Positions 54,197-63,272 of a DNA stretch of 64,000 bases are shown in pieces (position 1 is the stretch's first letter; each line of letters opens with the position of its first letter). The notes below the pieces were generated by a model. That model made no database searches. It was not told where the DNA came from and saw only the letters and a list, made by a program, of their open reading frames with translations. The stretch covers positions 114,852 through 178,851 of the forward strand of contig NZ_QZDT01000004.1 in assembly GCF_009917485.1 (NCBI RefSeq), in the 5' to 3' direction. Source of the stretch: Parablautia muri (GTDB taxonomy: Bacteria; Bacillota; Clostridia; Lachnospirales; Lachnospiraceae). Both the position numbers and the translations under genes were made by a program.

Positions 54197-55018
54197 TCAA
54201 GAAGTAGGTTTTCTCAAGGGACAGTCGGATAAACTAATCTTGCCTTTCAGGACATTGAGCCCGCAGTCATCCAAATAATCCTGTAAAATTGGAAGGGATT
54301 GGGAAGATGTAGGTCCTATAATGATTTCACCGATTAAATCGGCCAGGTGCATATTAAGCTTGCCGCACATTCTGTTCAGGTCAAGAGGGTAATACTTTTT
54401 GATTCGTTCTACCGATATATGGTATTTGGGCTCTATCATAAACTCATTTGAAATGAAGGGGGAAACGACCAAGCGATACTCTCTTTCACTTGCAAACGAA
54501 GGATGTTTGAAGGCAGCCGACTGCACCCATGCATCATACATTAAGCTTTGAAGCCCCGGTAAATCCTCAAAAAAGCGCTCCTGAGTTTTGACAAGCTGAT
54601 AAAATGCAGTTACAAGGGGATGCTCTGTAATATCCTCCTGGTAATAAACCTCCTGCAGGGCAATTGCCTTGCCCACCATTTTTTGCATGAGGACTTCCCG
54701 GAATCCAATGCAGACACCTCGGCCAAAATGGCCATACCTGTCCCATTGGGCCGCATCATCTCTGTACTTTGAAAAACATGCGGCGTAGGCAGAATAGCGG
54801 AATTCTTTTGCCATTTCATGATGAAAAAAATCTTCCATTTGATTGCTTTTTTCATATTCGCCGTCTAATTGCAATTTTGCAGAAACGGCTTTGCAAAGCC
54901 CTTTCATGAAAAATCTCATTTCAGAAGCATCATTCATGTTAAGGATATTATTAAGCCTTAATTCAGCACAGCGGACAATTCCGTCAAACGCCGCAAAGTC
55001 AGTATAGTGATATAACAT
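54197..55018 (-). CDS. DUF2971 protein
   Basis: This 273-residue cytoplasmic protein starts at ATG 55018, seven bases after GGAGG; 11 further open codons precede it. The family blocks are LYHYTDFAAFDGIVRCAELR, NILNMNDASEMRF, ACFSKYRDDAAQWDRYG, RGVCIGF, and a middle block EREYRLVVSPF. DUF2971 proteins have unknown biochemical function; some occur in accessory or defence loci. Here it is a lone minus-strand gene. Confidence 0.8.
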   Translation of the reverse strand: MLYHYTDFAAFDGIVRCAELRLNNILNMNDASEMRFFMKGLCKAVSAKLQLDGEYEKSNQMEDFFHHEMAKEFRYSAYAACFSKYRDDAAQWDRYGHFGRGVCIGFREVLMQKMVGKAIALQEVYYQEDITEHPLVTAFYQLVKTQERFFEDLPGLQSLMYDAWVQSAAFKHPSFASEREYRLVVSPFISNEFMIEPKYHISVERIKKYYPLDLNRMCGKLNMHLADLIGEIIIGPTSSQSLPILQDYLDDCGLNVLKGKISLSDCPLRKPTS

Positions 55019-55197
55019 AGAAAACCTCCATATGCTAAAAAACAAGAGCAAAGCAATGCATCAATATTTTCGGGGCATCCGGTATTAAAAATATGAAAAG
55101 TAACTTGTGATACAATCAAATAAAAAGTATGGTCAATATAGCTAGAAACCTATATTTTTATATGTTATTATAAAAGATATGAAAAAAAATAGAAAGT

Positions 55198-55252
55198 CAA
55201 ATTTGCGCTTATACCCCAATTTACGGGCTGCTGACAGAAATGGAGGATTAAG
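55198..55252 (+). repeat. Leader repeat, copy A (before the sugar acetyltransferase)
   Basis: This 55-base element ends directly at the ATG and includes the ribosome site TGGAGGATTA. It matches 42 of 55 bases of copy B at 59168-59222, with no gap. Almost all changes are transitions (C/T or A/G). It contains a CCCC/GGG hairpin-like core. Confidence 0.75.
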
Positions 55253-55885
55253 ATGAATAATATTGAAAGAAGAGATGCGCAGATGGCGTACATATCAGAT
55301 GATGCTATTTTTGAGGAACAGAAAAAATGCCGGAAGATTTTGCAGAAATTAAATACGGTAGACTGTTCCGATTTTGATGCAATTGGAAAGCTTGTAAAGG
55401 AATTGTTTGGAAAATCGGAGGGAGCCTTTCTCAATCCGCCATTTTACTGCGACTATGGTTCCCATATTGAGGTAGGTAAAAATTTCTTTGCAAATTATAA
55501 CTGCATGATTATTGACGTGGCGAAGGTAAAAATTGGAGATAACTGCCAGATGGCGCCCAATGTGGCAATCTACACGGCAGGACATCCGGTGCATCCTGCT
55601 TCCCGTAATACAGCTTATGAGTATGGGATTGAGGTGACCATTGGCGACAATGTATGGATCGGCGGGAATACAGTGATTGTGCCGGGTGTACACATTGGCA
55701 GTAACACAGTAATTGGCGCCGGCAGTGTGGTTACGAAGGACATTCCGGACTGGGTAATAGCGGCAGGTAATCCATGTAAGGTGATTCGTAAGATTACGGA
55801 AGATGACAGGAAATTTTATTTTAGGGACCGAGAGTTTGATGCGGAAGCATGGAATCATATTCAACAGATGTGGAAAGCAGAGTAA
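55253..55885 (+). CDS. Maltose/galactoside O-acetyltransferase family protein
   Basis: This 210-residue hexapeptide-repeat (left-handed beta-helix) acetyltransferase moves acetyl from acetyl-CoA to a sugar. N-terminal helices (about 1-70, MAYISDDAIFEEQKKCRKIL) are followed by hexapeptide turns from about residue 75. The catalytic His lies in IYTAGHPVHPASR, and the C-terminus contains GVHIGSNTVIGAGSVVTKDI. It is a close match to the Maa/LacA type. The start is ATG 55253 after the leader repeat. Confidence 0.92.
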   Translation: MNNIERRDAQMAYISDDAIFEEQKKCRKILQKLNTVDCSDFDAIGKLVKELFGKSEGAFLNPPFYCDYGSHIEVGKNFFANYNCMIIDVAKVKIGDNCQMAPNVAIYTAGHPVHPASRNTAYEYGIEVTIGDNVWIGGNTVIVPGVHIGSNTVIGAGSVVTKDIPDWVIAAGNPCKVIRKITEDDRKFYFRDREFDAEAWNHIQQMWKAE

Positions 55886-55935
55886 AAACATTCGGAGAAA
55901 GGTGTATGGACAACATGAAGATATAAATATAGGAA

Positions 55936-55963
55936 GCCCACAGGTAGTTTCCTTCCTGTGGGC
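55936..55963. terminator. Hairpin between acetyltransferase and tRNA-Ser
   Basis: GCCCACAGG (55936-55944) and CCTGTGGGC (55955-55963) form a perfect 9-bp stem with a ten-base loop. It lies 10 bases past the tRNA 3' end on the minus strand, with T-rich sequence following, and 50 bases after the acetyltransferase stop. It probably ends both transcripts. Confidence 0.65.
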
Positions 55964-55972
55964 ATTAATTTC

Positions 55973-56061
55973 TGGCGGAGTCGGAGGGATTCGAACCCTC
56001 GAGCCCCGGAGGGCTAACGCATTTCGAGTGCGCCCCGTTATGACCGCTTCGATACGACTCC
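55973..56061 (-). tRNA. tRNA-Ser, anticodon CGA
   Basis: The minus strand folds as an 89-base type II tRNA. The acceptor GGAGTCG pairs with CGACTCC, the anticodon stem GCGCA/TGCGT carries loop CTCGAAA (anticodon CGA, reading UCG), and the long variable arm is AGCCC/GGGCT. The T-arm is GAGGG-TTCGAAT-CCCTC, and CCA is encoded. The D-stem has a T-G pair. Confidence 0.95.
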
Positions 56062-56096
56062 ATAAGTGCGTGCCAGATGTAAATGGGCACGCTTTT

Positions 56097-56125
56097 ATTA
56101 TACTTGTTTGTAAATTATAAGTCAA
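56097..56125 (-). promoter_or_regulatory. Promoter of tRNA-Ser
   Basis: On the minus strand TTGACT (56125-56120) and TATAAT (56102-56097) are separated by exactly 17 bases, a near-consensus promoter 35 bases before the tRNA. Confidence 0.85.
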
Positions 56126-56286
56126 TTCGAAAATGCTGTAACAGCTCCGTCATGCCCATTTATAAGTTACCAGGATATACAGTTTACACAAATAAAATAC
56201 AGATTGGCTGGTGACTTATTTTCTGCTGGGCATCGGCCCTATAAAATGGAAGAAGCAAAATGCTTAAAAAATGCAGGTTGAAAAGG

Positions 56287-56315
56287 TTGTTTAAAAACAT
56301 GAAATTATGTATAAT
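56287..56315 (+). promoter_or_regulatory. Promoter of the phosphofructokinase gene
   Basis: TTGTTT (56287-56292) and TATAAT (56310-56315) are separated by exactly 17 bases. The rest of the 302-base gap between tRNA-Ser and this gene shows nothing else clear. Confidence 0.75.
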
Positions 56316-56363
56316 AAAAATTACGTAAATAATGCGTTGCACAGCAAAAAGGAGGAATGGTAA

Positions 56364-57437
56364 GTGAAAAGAGTTGGTATGTTGACAAGCGGCGGCGACT
56401 GTCAGGCGCTCAATGCCGCTATGAGGGGTGTGGTAAAATGTCTTGTAAACAGCAAGGAAAAGGTGGAAATTTACGGATTTATTGATGGGTATAAGGGACT
56501 TATTTACGGAAATTTCCGTATGTTAGATGGCCGTGATTTCTCTGGTATACTCACAAAGGGTGGCACGATTCTGGGAAGCTCACGTACTCCTTTTAAGACC
56601 ATTAAGGATCCGGATGAAAATGGTCTGGACAAGGTTGACGCCATGAAACAGAACTATTATAAGCTGCGTCTGGACTGCCTTGTAATTTTAGGCGGAAATG
56701 GTACTCATAAGACAGCAAACCTTTTAAGAGAAGAAGGCCTCAACATTATTACGCTGCCGAAAACAATTGATAATGATCTTTGGGGAACAGATATGACCTT
56801 TGGTTTCCAGAGTGCGGTAAATATTGCGGTTGATGCAATTGACTGCATTCATACCACAGCAGCATCCCACGGCAGAGTGTTTATTGTGGAAGTAATGGGG
56901 CATAAGGTCGGATGGCTTACTTTAAATGCAGGAATGGCAGGAGGAGCAGATATTATCCTCATACCTGAAATTCCATATGATGTGAAAAAAATAATTTCAA
57001 AAATCAAAGAACGCAACAACGGTGGAAGCAGATTTACCATTCTGGCGGTTGCAGAGGGCGCTATCTCCAAAGAAGATGCTAAGCTTTCTAAGAAAGAATA
57101 TAAAGAAAAGATGAAGAATTATAAATTCCCGTCAGTTTCCTATGAGCTTGCACAGCAGATTCAGGAAAAGACAGGGGATGAAGTGAGAGTTACCGTACCT
57201 GGACATACACAAAGAGGCGGAAGTCCCTGCCCTTATGACCGGGTTTTTGCAAGTCGTTTAGGAGCAGAGGCAGGATCCCTTATTTTGAAAGGCGAATATG
57301 GCTTCATGGTGGGCTACAAGAATCGGGAGGTTGTGAAGGTACCTCTTGAGGAGGTTGCCGGTAAGCTTAAGATGGTTTCCCCGGATGCTTCCATTGTAAA
57401 AGAAGCAAAATTGCTGGGAATCAGCTTCGGCGATTAA
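56364..57437 (+). CDS. pfkA: 6-phosphofructokinase, mixed ATP/PPi active-site type
   Basis: This 357-residue glycolytic enzyme starts at GTG 56364 after AAAAGGAGG. It phosphorylates fructose-6-phosphate. The GGDCQALNAAMRG N-terminus, TIDND catalytic motif and MGHKVGWL substrate block are present. In E. coli numbering it has Gly104 (GGNGTHK), normally ATP-type, but Lys124 (LPKTIDND), normally PPi-type, and Asn at 103. This is the clade sometimes called group III, whose phosphoryl donor varies. It lies directly before dnaX. Confidence 0.92.
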   Translation: MKRVGMLTSGGDCQALNAAMRGVVKCLVNSKEKVEIYGFIDGYKGLIYGNFRMLDGRDFSGILTKGGTILGSSRTPFKTIKDPDENGLDKVDAMKQNYYKLRLDCLVILGGNGTHKTANLLREEGLNIITLPKTIDNDLWGTDMTFGFQSAVNIAVDAIDCIHTTAASHGRVFIVEVMGHKVGWLTLNAGMAGGADIILIPEIPYDVKKIISKIKERNNGGSRFTILAVAEGAISKEDAKLSKKEYKEKMKNYKFPSVSYELAQQIQEKTGDEVRVTVPGHTQRGGSPCPYDRVFASRLGAEAGSLILKGEYGFMVGYKNREVVKVPLEEVAGKLKMVSPDASIVKEAKLLGISFGD

Positions 57438-57476
57438 GAAAGGCGCCTTAGGGCATTGTGAAAGGAAATAAGAGAA

Positions 57477-59159
57477 ATGTCATATACGGCCCTTTACAGG
57501 AAATTCCGTCCTGCGACATTTGAAGATGTAAAGGGACAGGAGCATATTGTTACTACACTGAAAAATCAAATAAAGGCGGAACGCACTTCGCATGCGTATC
57601 TTTTCTGCGGTACCAGAGGAACTGGCAAAACAACCATTGCCAAGATTTTTGCCCGGGCTGTTAATTGTGAAAATCCAAAGGATGGAAGCCCTTGCGGGGA
57701 ATGTGCTATCTGTAAAGCCATTGCAGCGGGAGCCAGCATGAATGTAATTGAGATTGATGCGGCTTCCAACAATGGCGTGGATAGTATTCGTGAAATTGTA
57801 GATGAAGTGGCATATTCTCCCGCTGAGGGGAAATATAAGGTTTATATTATTGATGAAGTTCATATGCTTTCCATAGGAGCTTTTAACGCCTTGCTCAAAA
57901 CCCTGGAGGAGCCGCCTTCTTATGTTATTTTTATATTGGCAACTACTGAGGTCCATAAGATACCTGTCACAATTATGTCCAGATGTCAGAGGTATGATTT
58001 TAGGCGGATTACCATTGAAACTATATCAGACCGGCTGAAGGAATTGATGGAGATGGAACAGGTTCAAATAGAGGATAAAGCAATTCGCTATATTGCTAAG
58101 ACAGCAGACGGTTCTATGCGGGATGCCTTAAGTCTTTTGGACCAATGTATTGCCTTTCATTTTGGTCAAAAGCTCACCTATGATAAAGTGCTTCATGTGC
58201 TTGGGGCAGTGGATACGGAAGTGTTCAGCAGACTTCTTCGGATAATTTTAAATGGTGATGTGACAGGAGCCATTTCACTTTTGGAAGAAATAATAATGCA
58301 GGGCAGGGAATTGACCCAGTTTATATTAGATTTTACATGGTATTTAAGAAACCTGCTTTTGGTGAAGACGGCAGATGGGATGGAAGATGCAATAGATGTT
58401 TCCACAGAAAACCTTGTAAGGCTCAAGGAAGAAGCGCAAATGGCAGAGAATGATGTGATTATGCGTTATATTCGGGTACTTTCAGAAATTTCAGGGCAAA
58501 TTCGTTATGCCTCCCAGAAAAGAATACTGGTAGAGATGGCTATCATTAAATTGTGCAGACCTGGCATGGAGACAGATACAGGCTCGCTGGTGGATCGGAT
58601 CAGGCAGCTGGAAGAAAATATCAAACGCTGTCTCGCTTGGGGAGACAGCTTATTGAATGAAAAGGGGGTACCGGTTGGTCTTCCGGTGGCGGGATTAGCG
58701 GGAAATTATGGTGGCACTGCCGTAACCCCTAAGCCGAAGGTGCAGGTAGAGCTTCCGAAAGCGATTCCTGAGGATGTGAAACAGGCCGTAGGGAGTTGGT
58801 CGGCAATTGTGGGAGAGACACCAATGCCCATGAAAGCATACCTGAAGAATGCGTACCCTAGTCTTGCAAAGGATGGAAGTTTGCTTGTGATTGTGCAGGA
58901 TGGACTGCCTGCTGATTATTTCAGGGAGGATTCGCACAAGGAAGAATTTGAAAACATCCTTGCCAATTTTATGGAAAAAGAAATTAAGGTGACAATACAA
59001 GGTCCACAGCCGGGCAGAAATCCGGAGGAGCTTTTTCCGGATTTAACAAAGGTGATAAGCCAGGCGATTCACATGGAAGTGGAAGAATTAGAGGAAGATG
59101 CGCAAGACATGTATGAAACGAATCTCCCAATTTGCAGGGGAGTAGAAGGGAGAGTGTGA
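57477..59159 (+). CDS. dnaX: DNA polymerase III subunit gamma/tau DnaX
   Basis: This 560-residue clamp-loader ATPase has Walker A CGTRGTGKTT near residue 46, four Cys of the zinc module (CENPKDGSPCGECAIC), Walker B IIDEVHML, sensor ATTEVHKIP and SRC motif MSRCQRYDF. A tau-type C-terminal region follows from about residue 370. It is the first gene of the dnaX-ybaB-recR cluster conserved in Firmicutes. AAAGGAAATAAGAG precedes the ATG. Confidence 0.95.
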   Translation: MSYTALYRKFRPATFEDVKGQEHIVTTLKNQIKAERTSHAYLFCGTRGTGKTTIAKIFARAVNCENPKDGSPCGECAICKAIAAGASMNVIEIDAASNNGVDSIREIVDEVAYSPAEGKYKVYIIDEVHMLSIGAFNALLKTLEEPPSYVIFILATTEVHKIPVTIMSRCQRYDFRRITIETISDRLKELMEMEQVQIEDKAIRYIAKTADGSMRDALSLLDQCIAFHFGQKLTYDKVLHVLGAVDTEVFSRLLRIILNGDVTGAISLLEEIIMQGRELTQFILDFTWYLRNLLLVKTADGMEDAIDVSTENLVRLKEEAQMAENDVIMRYIRVLSEISGQIRYASQKRILVEMAIIKLCRPGMETDTGSLVDRIRQLEENIKRCLAWGDSLLNEKGVPVGLPVAGLAGNYGGTAVTPKPKVQVELPKAIPEDVKQAVGSWSAIVGETPMPMKAYLKNAYPSLAKDGSLLVIVQDGLPADYFREDSHKEEFENILANFMEKEIKVTIQGPQPGRNPEELFPDLTKVISQAIHMEVEELEEDAQDMYETNLPICRGVEGRV

Positions 59160-59167
59160 ACACACAC

Positions 59168-59222
59168 CAAATTTGTGCTTACGCCCCAATCTGTGGGTCG
59201 TTGGCAAGAATGGAGGATTAAT
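59168..59222 (+). repeat. Leader repeat, copy B (before ybaB)
   Basis: This 55-base element ends at the ybaB ATG and includes TGGAGGATTA. It is 76 per cent identical to copy A at 55198-55252. Its 5' end (AAATTTGTGCTTA) also matches the third hairpin of the murF leader at 36004. Confidence 0.75.
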
Positions 59223-59573
59223 ATGGCGAAACGTGGTGGATTCCCGGGCGGAATGCCCGGCAATATGAACAATCTGATGAAGCAGGCACAGAGGATGCAG
59301 CGTCAGATGGAGGAAAATCAAAAAGAGCTGGAAACGAAAGAGTTTACCGCCAAAGCTGGCGGCGGTGCGGTTGAAGTGACAGTAACCGGCAAAAAGGAAG
59401 TGACAAAAGTCAAACTCTCCGAGGAGGTTGTAGACCCTGAGGACATTGAAATGCTGGAGGATTTGGTGATGGCGGCAACCAATGAGGCCCTTCGAATGGC
59501 TGAAGAAGCAAGTGCAGAGGTCATGAGTAAGATGACAGGTGGCCTTGGTCTGGGAGGAGGCCTTCCTTTCTGA
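59223..59573 (+). CDS. ybaB: YbaB/EbfC family nucleoid-associated protein
   Basis: This 116-residue DNA-binding protein is encoded between dnaX and recR, as in most Firmicutes. The Gly/Met-rich N-terminus ([20 protein letters not shown]) precedes the alpha-beta-alpha fold, with [20 protein letters not shown] and [19 protein letters not shown]. Its stop codon overlaps the recR ATG by one base. The start is the ATG at 59223 after GGAGG. Confidence 0.92.
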   Translation: MAKRGGFPGGMPGNMNNLMKQAQRMQRQMEENQKELETKEFTAKAGGGAVEVTVTGKKEVTKVKLSEEVVDPEDIEMLEDLVMAATNEALRMAEEASAEVMSKMTGGLGLGGGLPF

Positions 59574-60169
59574 TGAATTTATATAGCGGACATATCAACA
59601 AATTAATAGATGAGTTGTCCGGATTGCCGGGAATCGGTTCTAAGTCAGCGCAAAGGCTGGCTTTTCACTTGATTAATATGCCAAAGGATAAAGTGGAGCG
59701 ACTTGCAAAAACGATTATGGAAGCCAAAGAAAATGTTTGTTACTGTAAGGAATGCTTTACCTTGACTGATAATGAAGTCTGTCCGGTATGTGCCAATGCC
59801 AAGCGGGATCACAGTACGATTATGGTGGTGGAAAATACAAGGGATCTGGCAGCCTATGAAAAAACCGGTAAGTATGAGGGAATATACCACGTGCTGCATG
59901 GGGCTATTTCTCCTATGCTGGGTATTGGACCGGGAGATATCCGTCTTAAGGAATTAATCACACGCCTGGAAGGGAATGTTGCGGAAGTGATTATCGCAAC
60001 TAATTCCAGCTTAGAGGGTGAAACGACAGCCATGTATATCAGCAAGCTGATTAAGCCTACAGGCATTAAGGTGACCAGAATTGCCAGCGGGGTACCTGTT
60101 GGCGGAGACCTTGAATATATTGATGAAGTGACGCTTTTGCGGGCCTTAGAAGGCCGGGTGGAAATTTAA
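59573..60169 (+). CDS. recR: Recombination protein RecR
   Basis: This 198-residue protein forms the RecFOR clamp used to load RecA at gaps. It has a helix-hairpin-helix [17 protein letters not shown], the four-Cys zinc finger [18 protein letters not shown], a Toprim domain ([15 protein letters not shown]) and the C-terminal [18 protein letters not shown] motif. It overlaps ybaB by one base. Confidence 0.95.
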   Translation: MNLYSGHINKLIDELSGLPGIGSKSAQRLAFHLINMPKDKVERLAKTIMEAKENVCYCKECFTLTDNEVCPVCANAKRDHSTIMVVENTRDLAAYEKTGKYEGIYHVLHGAISPMLGIGPGDIRLKELITRLEGNVAEVIIATNSSLEGETTAMYISKLIKPTGIKVTRIASGVPVGGDLEYIDEVTLLRALEGRVEI

Positions 60170-60224
60170 GAATTATAGAACTTCGGGTTTTCTCTTACAC
60201 ATGAAAAGATTTTGGGGGTTAAGG

Positions 60225-61265
60225 ATGATTACAAAAAAAGAATTCTTTGGAACAACAAAATCCGGTGAGGAAATTTACCGGTACTGGCTGGAAAATTCCA
60301 AAGGTATGCGGGCGGGCATTATCAATTATGGCGCTATTTTAGTGAATTTGTTCGTATCGGATAGGGATGGAAATATTGCTGATGTGGTTTTGGGATATGA
60401 CACACTGGAGCCTTATTTTAAAAATGGATGCTTCTTTGGGGCAGTAATCGGGCCTAATGCAAACCGTGTTGGAAATGCATCCTTTGAACTGGAAGGACAA
60501 AAATATCAATTGCAGGTAAATGATGGCGATAATAACCTGCACAGCCATATGGAACAGGGATATCATAAGAAAGTTTGGAATGTAAACGAAAAGAATGACA
60601 GTATCGTTTTTTCTCTTGAGGATAAAGATGGAAGCATGGGCTTCCCGGGCAATAAAAAAATGCAGGTGATTTATTCCCTTACGGAGGATAATGAGCTAAA
60701 AATACAATATACAGGGGAAAGCGATAAAAATACCATTATCAACATGACCAATCATACCTATTTTAATTTATCAGGCCATAATGGGGGGAAGATTTGCGAA
60801 CATATTCTTACCTTGAAGGCATCCGCATATACACCGGTAGGGGCTGGATCCATTCCAACAGGAGAAATCGCATCTGTTGCAGGGACGCCTTTTGATTTTA
60901 CAAAGGCAAAGAAGATAGGGGAAGAAATTGACGTAGAGAACAAGCAGCTTAAAATAACAGGCGGGTATGATCATAATTGGGTGCTTGACGGACCAGAGGG
61001 AGTTTTGAAAGAGTTTGCTATTGTGATGGATCCTGCATCCGGGCGTTTAATGAAGGCGTACACGGATTTGCCAGGCGTACAGTTTTATGCAGGCAATTTT
61101 ATTACAAAGCAGACTGGTAAGGAAAATGCCGTATATGAAGAACGGAATGGACTGTGTCTGGAAACACAGTATTTTCCTGATACTGTAAATAAACCTGATT
61201 TTCCTTCCGCCGTATTTGGGCCGGAGAGGGCGTATAAAAGTACGACTATTTATAAATTTATGTAG
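60225..61265 (+). CDS. galM: Aldose 1-epimerase (galactose mutarotase) GalM
   Basis: This 346-residue enzyme interconverts alpha and beta aldoses. It starts at ATG 60225 after GGGGG. Visible are GAVIGPNANRVGNA, the His in NNLHSHMEQG, the catalytic His in NMTNHTYFNLSGH, and the catalytic Glu in LCLETQYFPD. It has no sugar-operon neighbours here and lies between recR and a set of envelope genes. Confidence 0.92.
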   Translation: MITKKEFFGTTKSGEEIYRYWLENSKGMRAGIINYGAILVNLFVSDRDGNIADVVLGYDTLEPYFKNGCFFGAVIGPNANRVGNASFELEGQKYQLQVNDGDNNLHSHMEQGYHKKVWNVNEKNDSIVFSLEDKDGSMGFPGNKKMQVIYSLTEDNELKIQYTGESDKNTIINMTNHTYFNLSGHNGGKICEHILTLKASAYTPVGAGSIPTGEIASVAGTPFDFTKAKKIGEEIDVENKQLKITGGYDHNWVLDGPEGVLKEFAIVMDPASGRLMKAYTDLPGVQFYAGNFITKQTGKENAVYEERNGLCLETQYFPDTVNKPDFPSAVFGPERAYKSTTIYKFM

Positions 61266-61379
61266 AAATTTTATGGCAGGTAATGACTGCTTTTGACGAT
61301 GCATTACAATCCCGCTTTATGTCCGGCTATGTTAAACTTTAGACAGGCATGGAAGCGATTGAATGAAAGGGGGATTGTA

Positions 61380-62009
61380 ATGCAGCTGCCGACAATGGTA
61401 AAGCAGATCGGAAAGATAAAAGGGGACGAACGTGTTTACTTAGAGGACTATGTCTGTACATATTTGAATGAACTTAAGATGGGGAAGGAAGTATTTCCTT
61501 TACGAGTTGCACTTTTTGGACATGTCTGCCGCAAAGAAAACCGAAAATTTTATCTGATATTTGGCGCTGCAAGCGTAATAGATGAACTGGAATATGGCAG
61601 GAACGAGGAACAGGTAAGAAAAGAATATTTTAAAGAATACGAACTGATTGGCTACGTTAATATATATGGTAATAAACAAAAACTTCCCAGCTCTAAGGAA
61701 GGATATTATATTTTTTATGATAAGAATGAGGCTATGCAAAATTATTTGATTTTTTGCTATGAAAAAAACGGGAAGCATGAGGAGACAAAAGCAGATAAAG
61801 AAAAAACAACGGAAAAGCTTATTCATATGCACAGAAAGCACTCCTTTTTTTCTATAAGGGACATGATTAAAAGGCTGATCTATGGGAGCTGTATTATTAT
61901 ATTGGCAATAGCAGTGAGTGCGATTAGTGATTATAATAAAATGTATGGATTCGTGGAAATGACCGGCAGGGCGGTAGCTTTGGTAGAGAATGTGAAGGAC
62001 CATGCTTAA
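61380..62009 (+). CDS. Protein of unknown function with C-terminal membrane helix
   Basis: This 209-residue protein starts at ATG 61380 after AAAGGGGG. The first 130 residues are soluble and beta-rich (REVYLEDYVCTYLNEL-like, FGHVCRKENRKFYLIFGAASV, EYELIGYVNIYG). A Lys/Glu linker (about 135-160) precedes one membrane helix at about 167-185, giving a cytoplasmic domain anchored at its C-terminus. No family was recognised. It is followed closely by the DUF5711 gene. Confidence 0.6.
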   Translation: MQLPTMVKQIGKIKGDERVYLEDYVCTYLNELKMGKEVFPLRVALFGHVCRKENRKFYLIFGAASVIDELEYGRNEEQVRKEYFKEYELIGYVNIYGNKQKLPSSKEGYYIFYDKNEAMQNYLIFCYEKNGKHEETKADKEKTTEKLIHMHRKHSFFSIRDMIKRLIYGSCIIILAIAVSAISDYNKMYGFVEMTGRAVALVENVKDHA

Positions 62010-62047
62010 ATGGGATGCCCTGATACGAAAGATTTGGAGATGAGCGG

Positions 62048-63259
62048 ATGGCGAACATACGTGACTACTTAAAAGAAAAAGAGAAGCGGCAGAAGACCGA
62101 GAAGAAAATCGATTATAAAGAAAAAATCCGCAGTCATAAGCTGGCAATATTTTATCGGATCGTACTTACTGTGGCACTGGTTGTGGCAGCCGTAGCTTTT
62201 CTGATCATACAATGGAAAAATAAAGTATATACGCAAAGCACCATTACAAGCTCTTTTCCGGTCATTATTGTGCAGGGAGCAACGGCAAAGGCGCTTGGCG
62301 GTAATATACTTTTGTATAGTAAGGATGGGGCCAGCTGTATGGATGCGAAAGGCAATGCGGTGTGGAACCGGACTTATGAAATGCAGACACCGCTGATTTC
62401 CATCTGCGATGAGATGACGGCTATTGGAGATTATAATGGGCGTGCCATTTATGTAATGGATAAGAATGGTGAGAGAGGAACTATCAACACCAATCTGCCT
62501 ATCAGAGATTTTTGCGTATCGGGGAGCGGCGTAGTGGCGGCTGTGCTTGATGATGTGGATATCACTAGAATATATGTATATAACGGAAATGAAAATACGG
62601 ATGTGCCGATTGTATATGGGAAAGCTACCATGGATAAAAGTGGTTATCCGGTCAGTATTTCTCTGGCACCCAATGGAAATTTGATGGCAGTTTCATATTT
62701 ATATGTAGATAGCGGAAATATGAAATCATCCGTGGCATTTTATAATTTTGGCGAGGTAGGTAAAAATGAAACGGATAACTATGTCAGCGGATTTGACTAT
62801 TTAGATACAATTGTTCCGTATGTGCAATTTATGGATAATGATTCTGCTTTTGCAGTCTCTGATGATCGGATTGTATTTTTTTCCGGTGCGGAAAGGCCAG
62901 TGAACATTGCATCTGATTTTTTGGAGGATGAAGTACAAAGCATTTACTATAATGAAAATTATGTAGGGCTTGTCTTTCATAACCAGAGCGGAGAGTCGGC
63001 TTACCGGCTGGAGGTTTATAATGAATCCGGCGGTAAGGTGCACTCCCAGCTTTTTGATATTGAATATACAGATATTGTTTTTAACAAGGATCAGATTATC
63101 ATTTACAATGACCTTGACTGCCAAATTTTCGGCATGAATGGAGTAGAAAAATTTGCAGGGAATTTTGAAAAGAATACATCTCTTGTGATTCCGACTTCTT
63201 CTGCTTATCGGTACGTGGTAGTGACATCTGATTCTATAGATACGATTGAGCTAAAATAG
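62048..63259 (+). CDS. DUF5711 membrane-anchored beta-propeller-like protein
   Basis: This 403-residue protein has a charged N-terminal cytoplasmic part (1-35), one membrane helix (about 36-56) and an extracellular domain. Repeated beta blocks in the latter suggest a propeller: ALGGNILLYSKDGASCMDAK, NRTYEMQTPLISICDEMTAIGD, YNGRAIYVMDKNG, SISLAPNGNLMAVSYLYVDS. Such PQQ/WD-like repeats usually bind partner proteins. DUF5711 has no known role. A CvpA protein follows. Confidence 0.75.
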   Translation: MANIRDYLKEKEKRQKTEKKIDYKEKIRSHKLAIFYRIVLTVALVVAAVAFLIIQWKNKVYTQSTITSSFPVIIVQGATAKALGGNILLYSKDGASCMDAKGNAVWNRTYEMQTPLISICDEMTAIGDYNGRAIYVMDKNGERGTINTNLPIRDFCVSGSGVVAAVLDDVDITRIYVYNGNENTDVPIVYGKATMDKSGYPVSISLAPNGNLMAVSYLYVDSGNMKSSVAFYNFGEVGKNETDNYVSGFDYLDTIVPYVQFMDNDSAFAVSDDRIVFFSGAERPVNIASDFLEDEVQSIYYNENYVGLVFHNQSGESAYRLEVYNESGGKVHSQLFDIEYTDIVFNKDQIIIYNDLDCQIFGMNGVEKFAGNFEKNTSLVIPTSSAYRYVVVTSDSIDTIELK

Positions 63260-63272
63260 CAGGAAGGTACAA

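Noticed and set aside
54197..55018. Phage-defence gene
   Set aside because: DUF2971 can occur in defence loci, but here it stands alone among housekeeping genes with no mobile-element marks.
55349..56125. 258-codon open frame on the minus strand
   Set aside because: It runs across tRNA-Ser and antisense to the acetyltransferase hexapeptide region, so it cannot be a gene.
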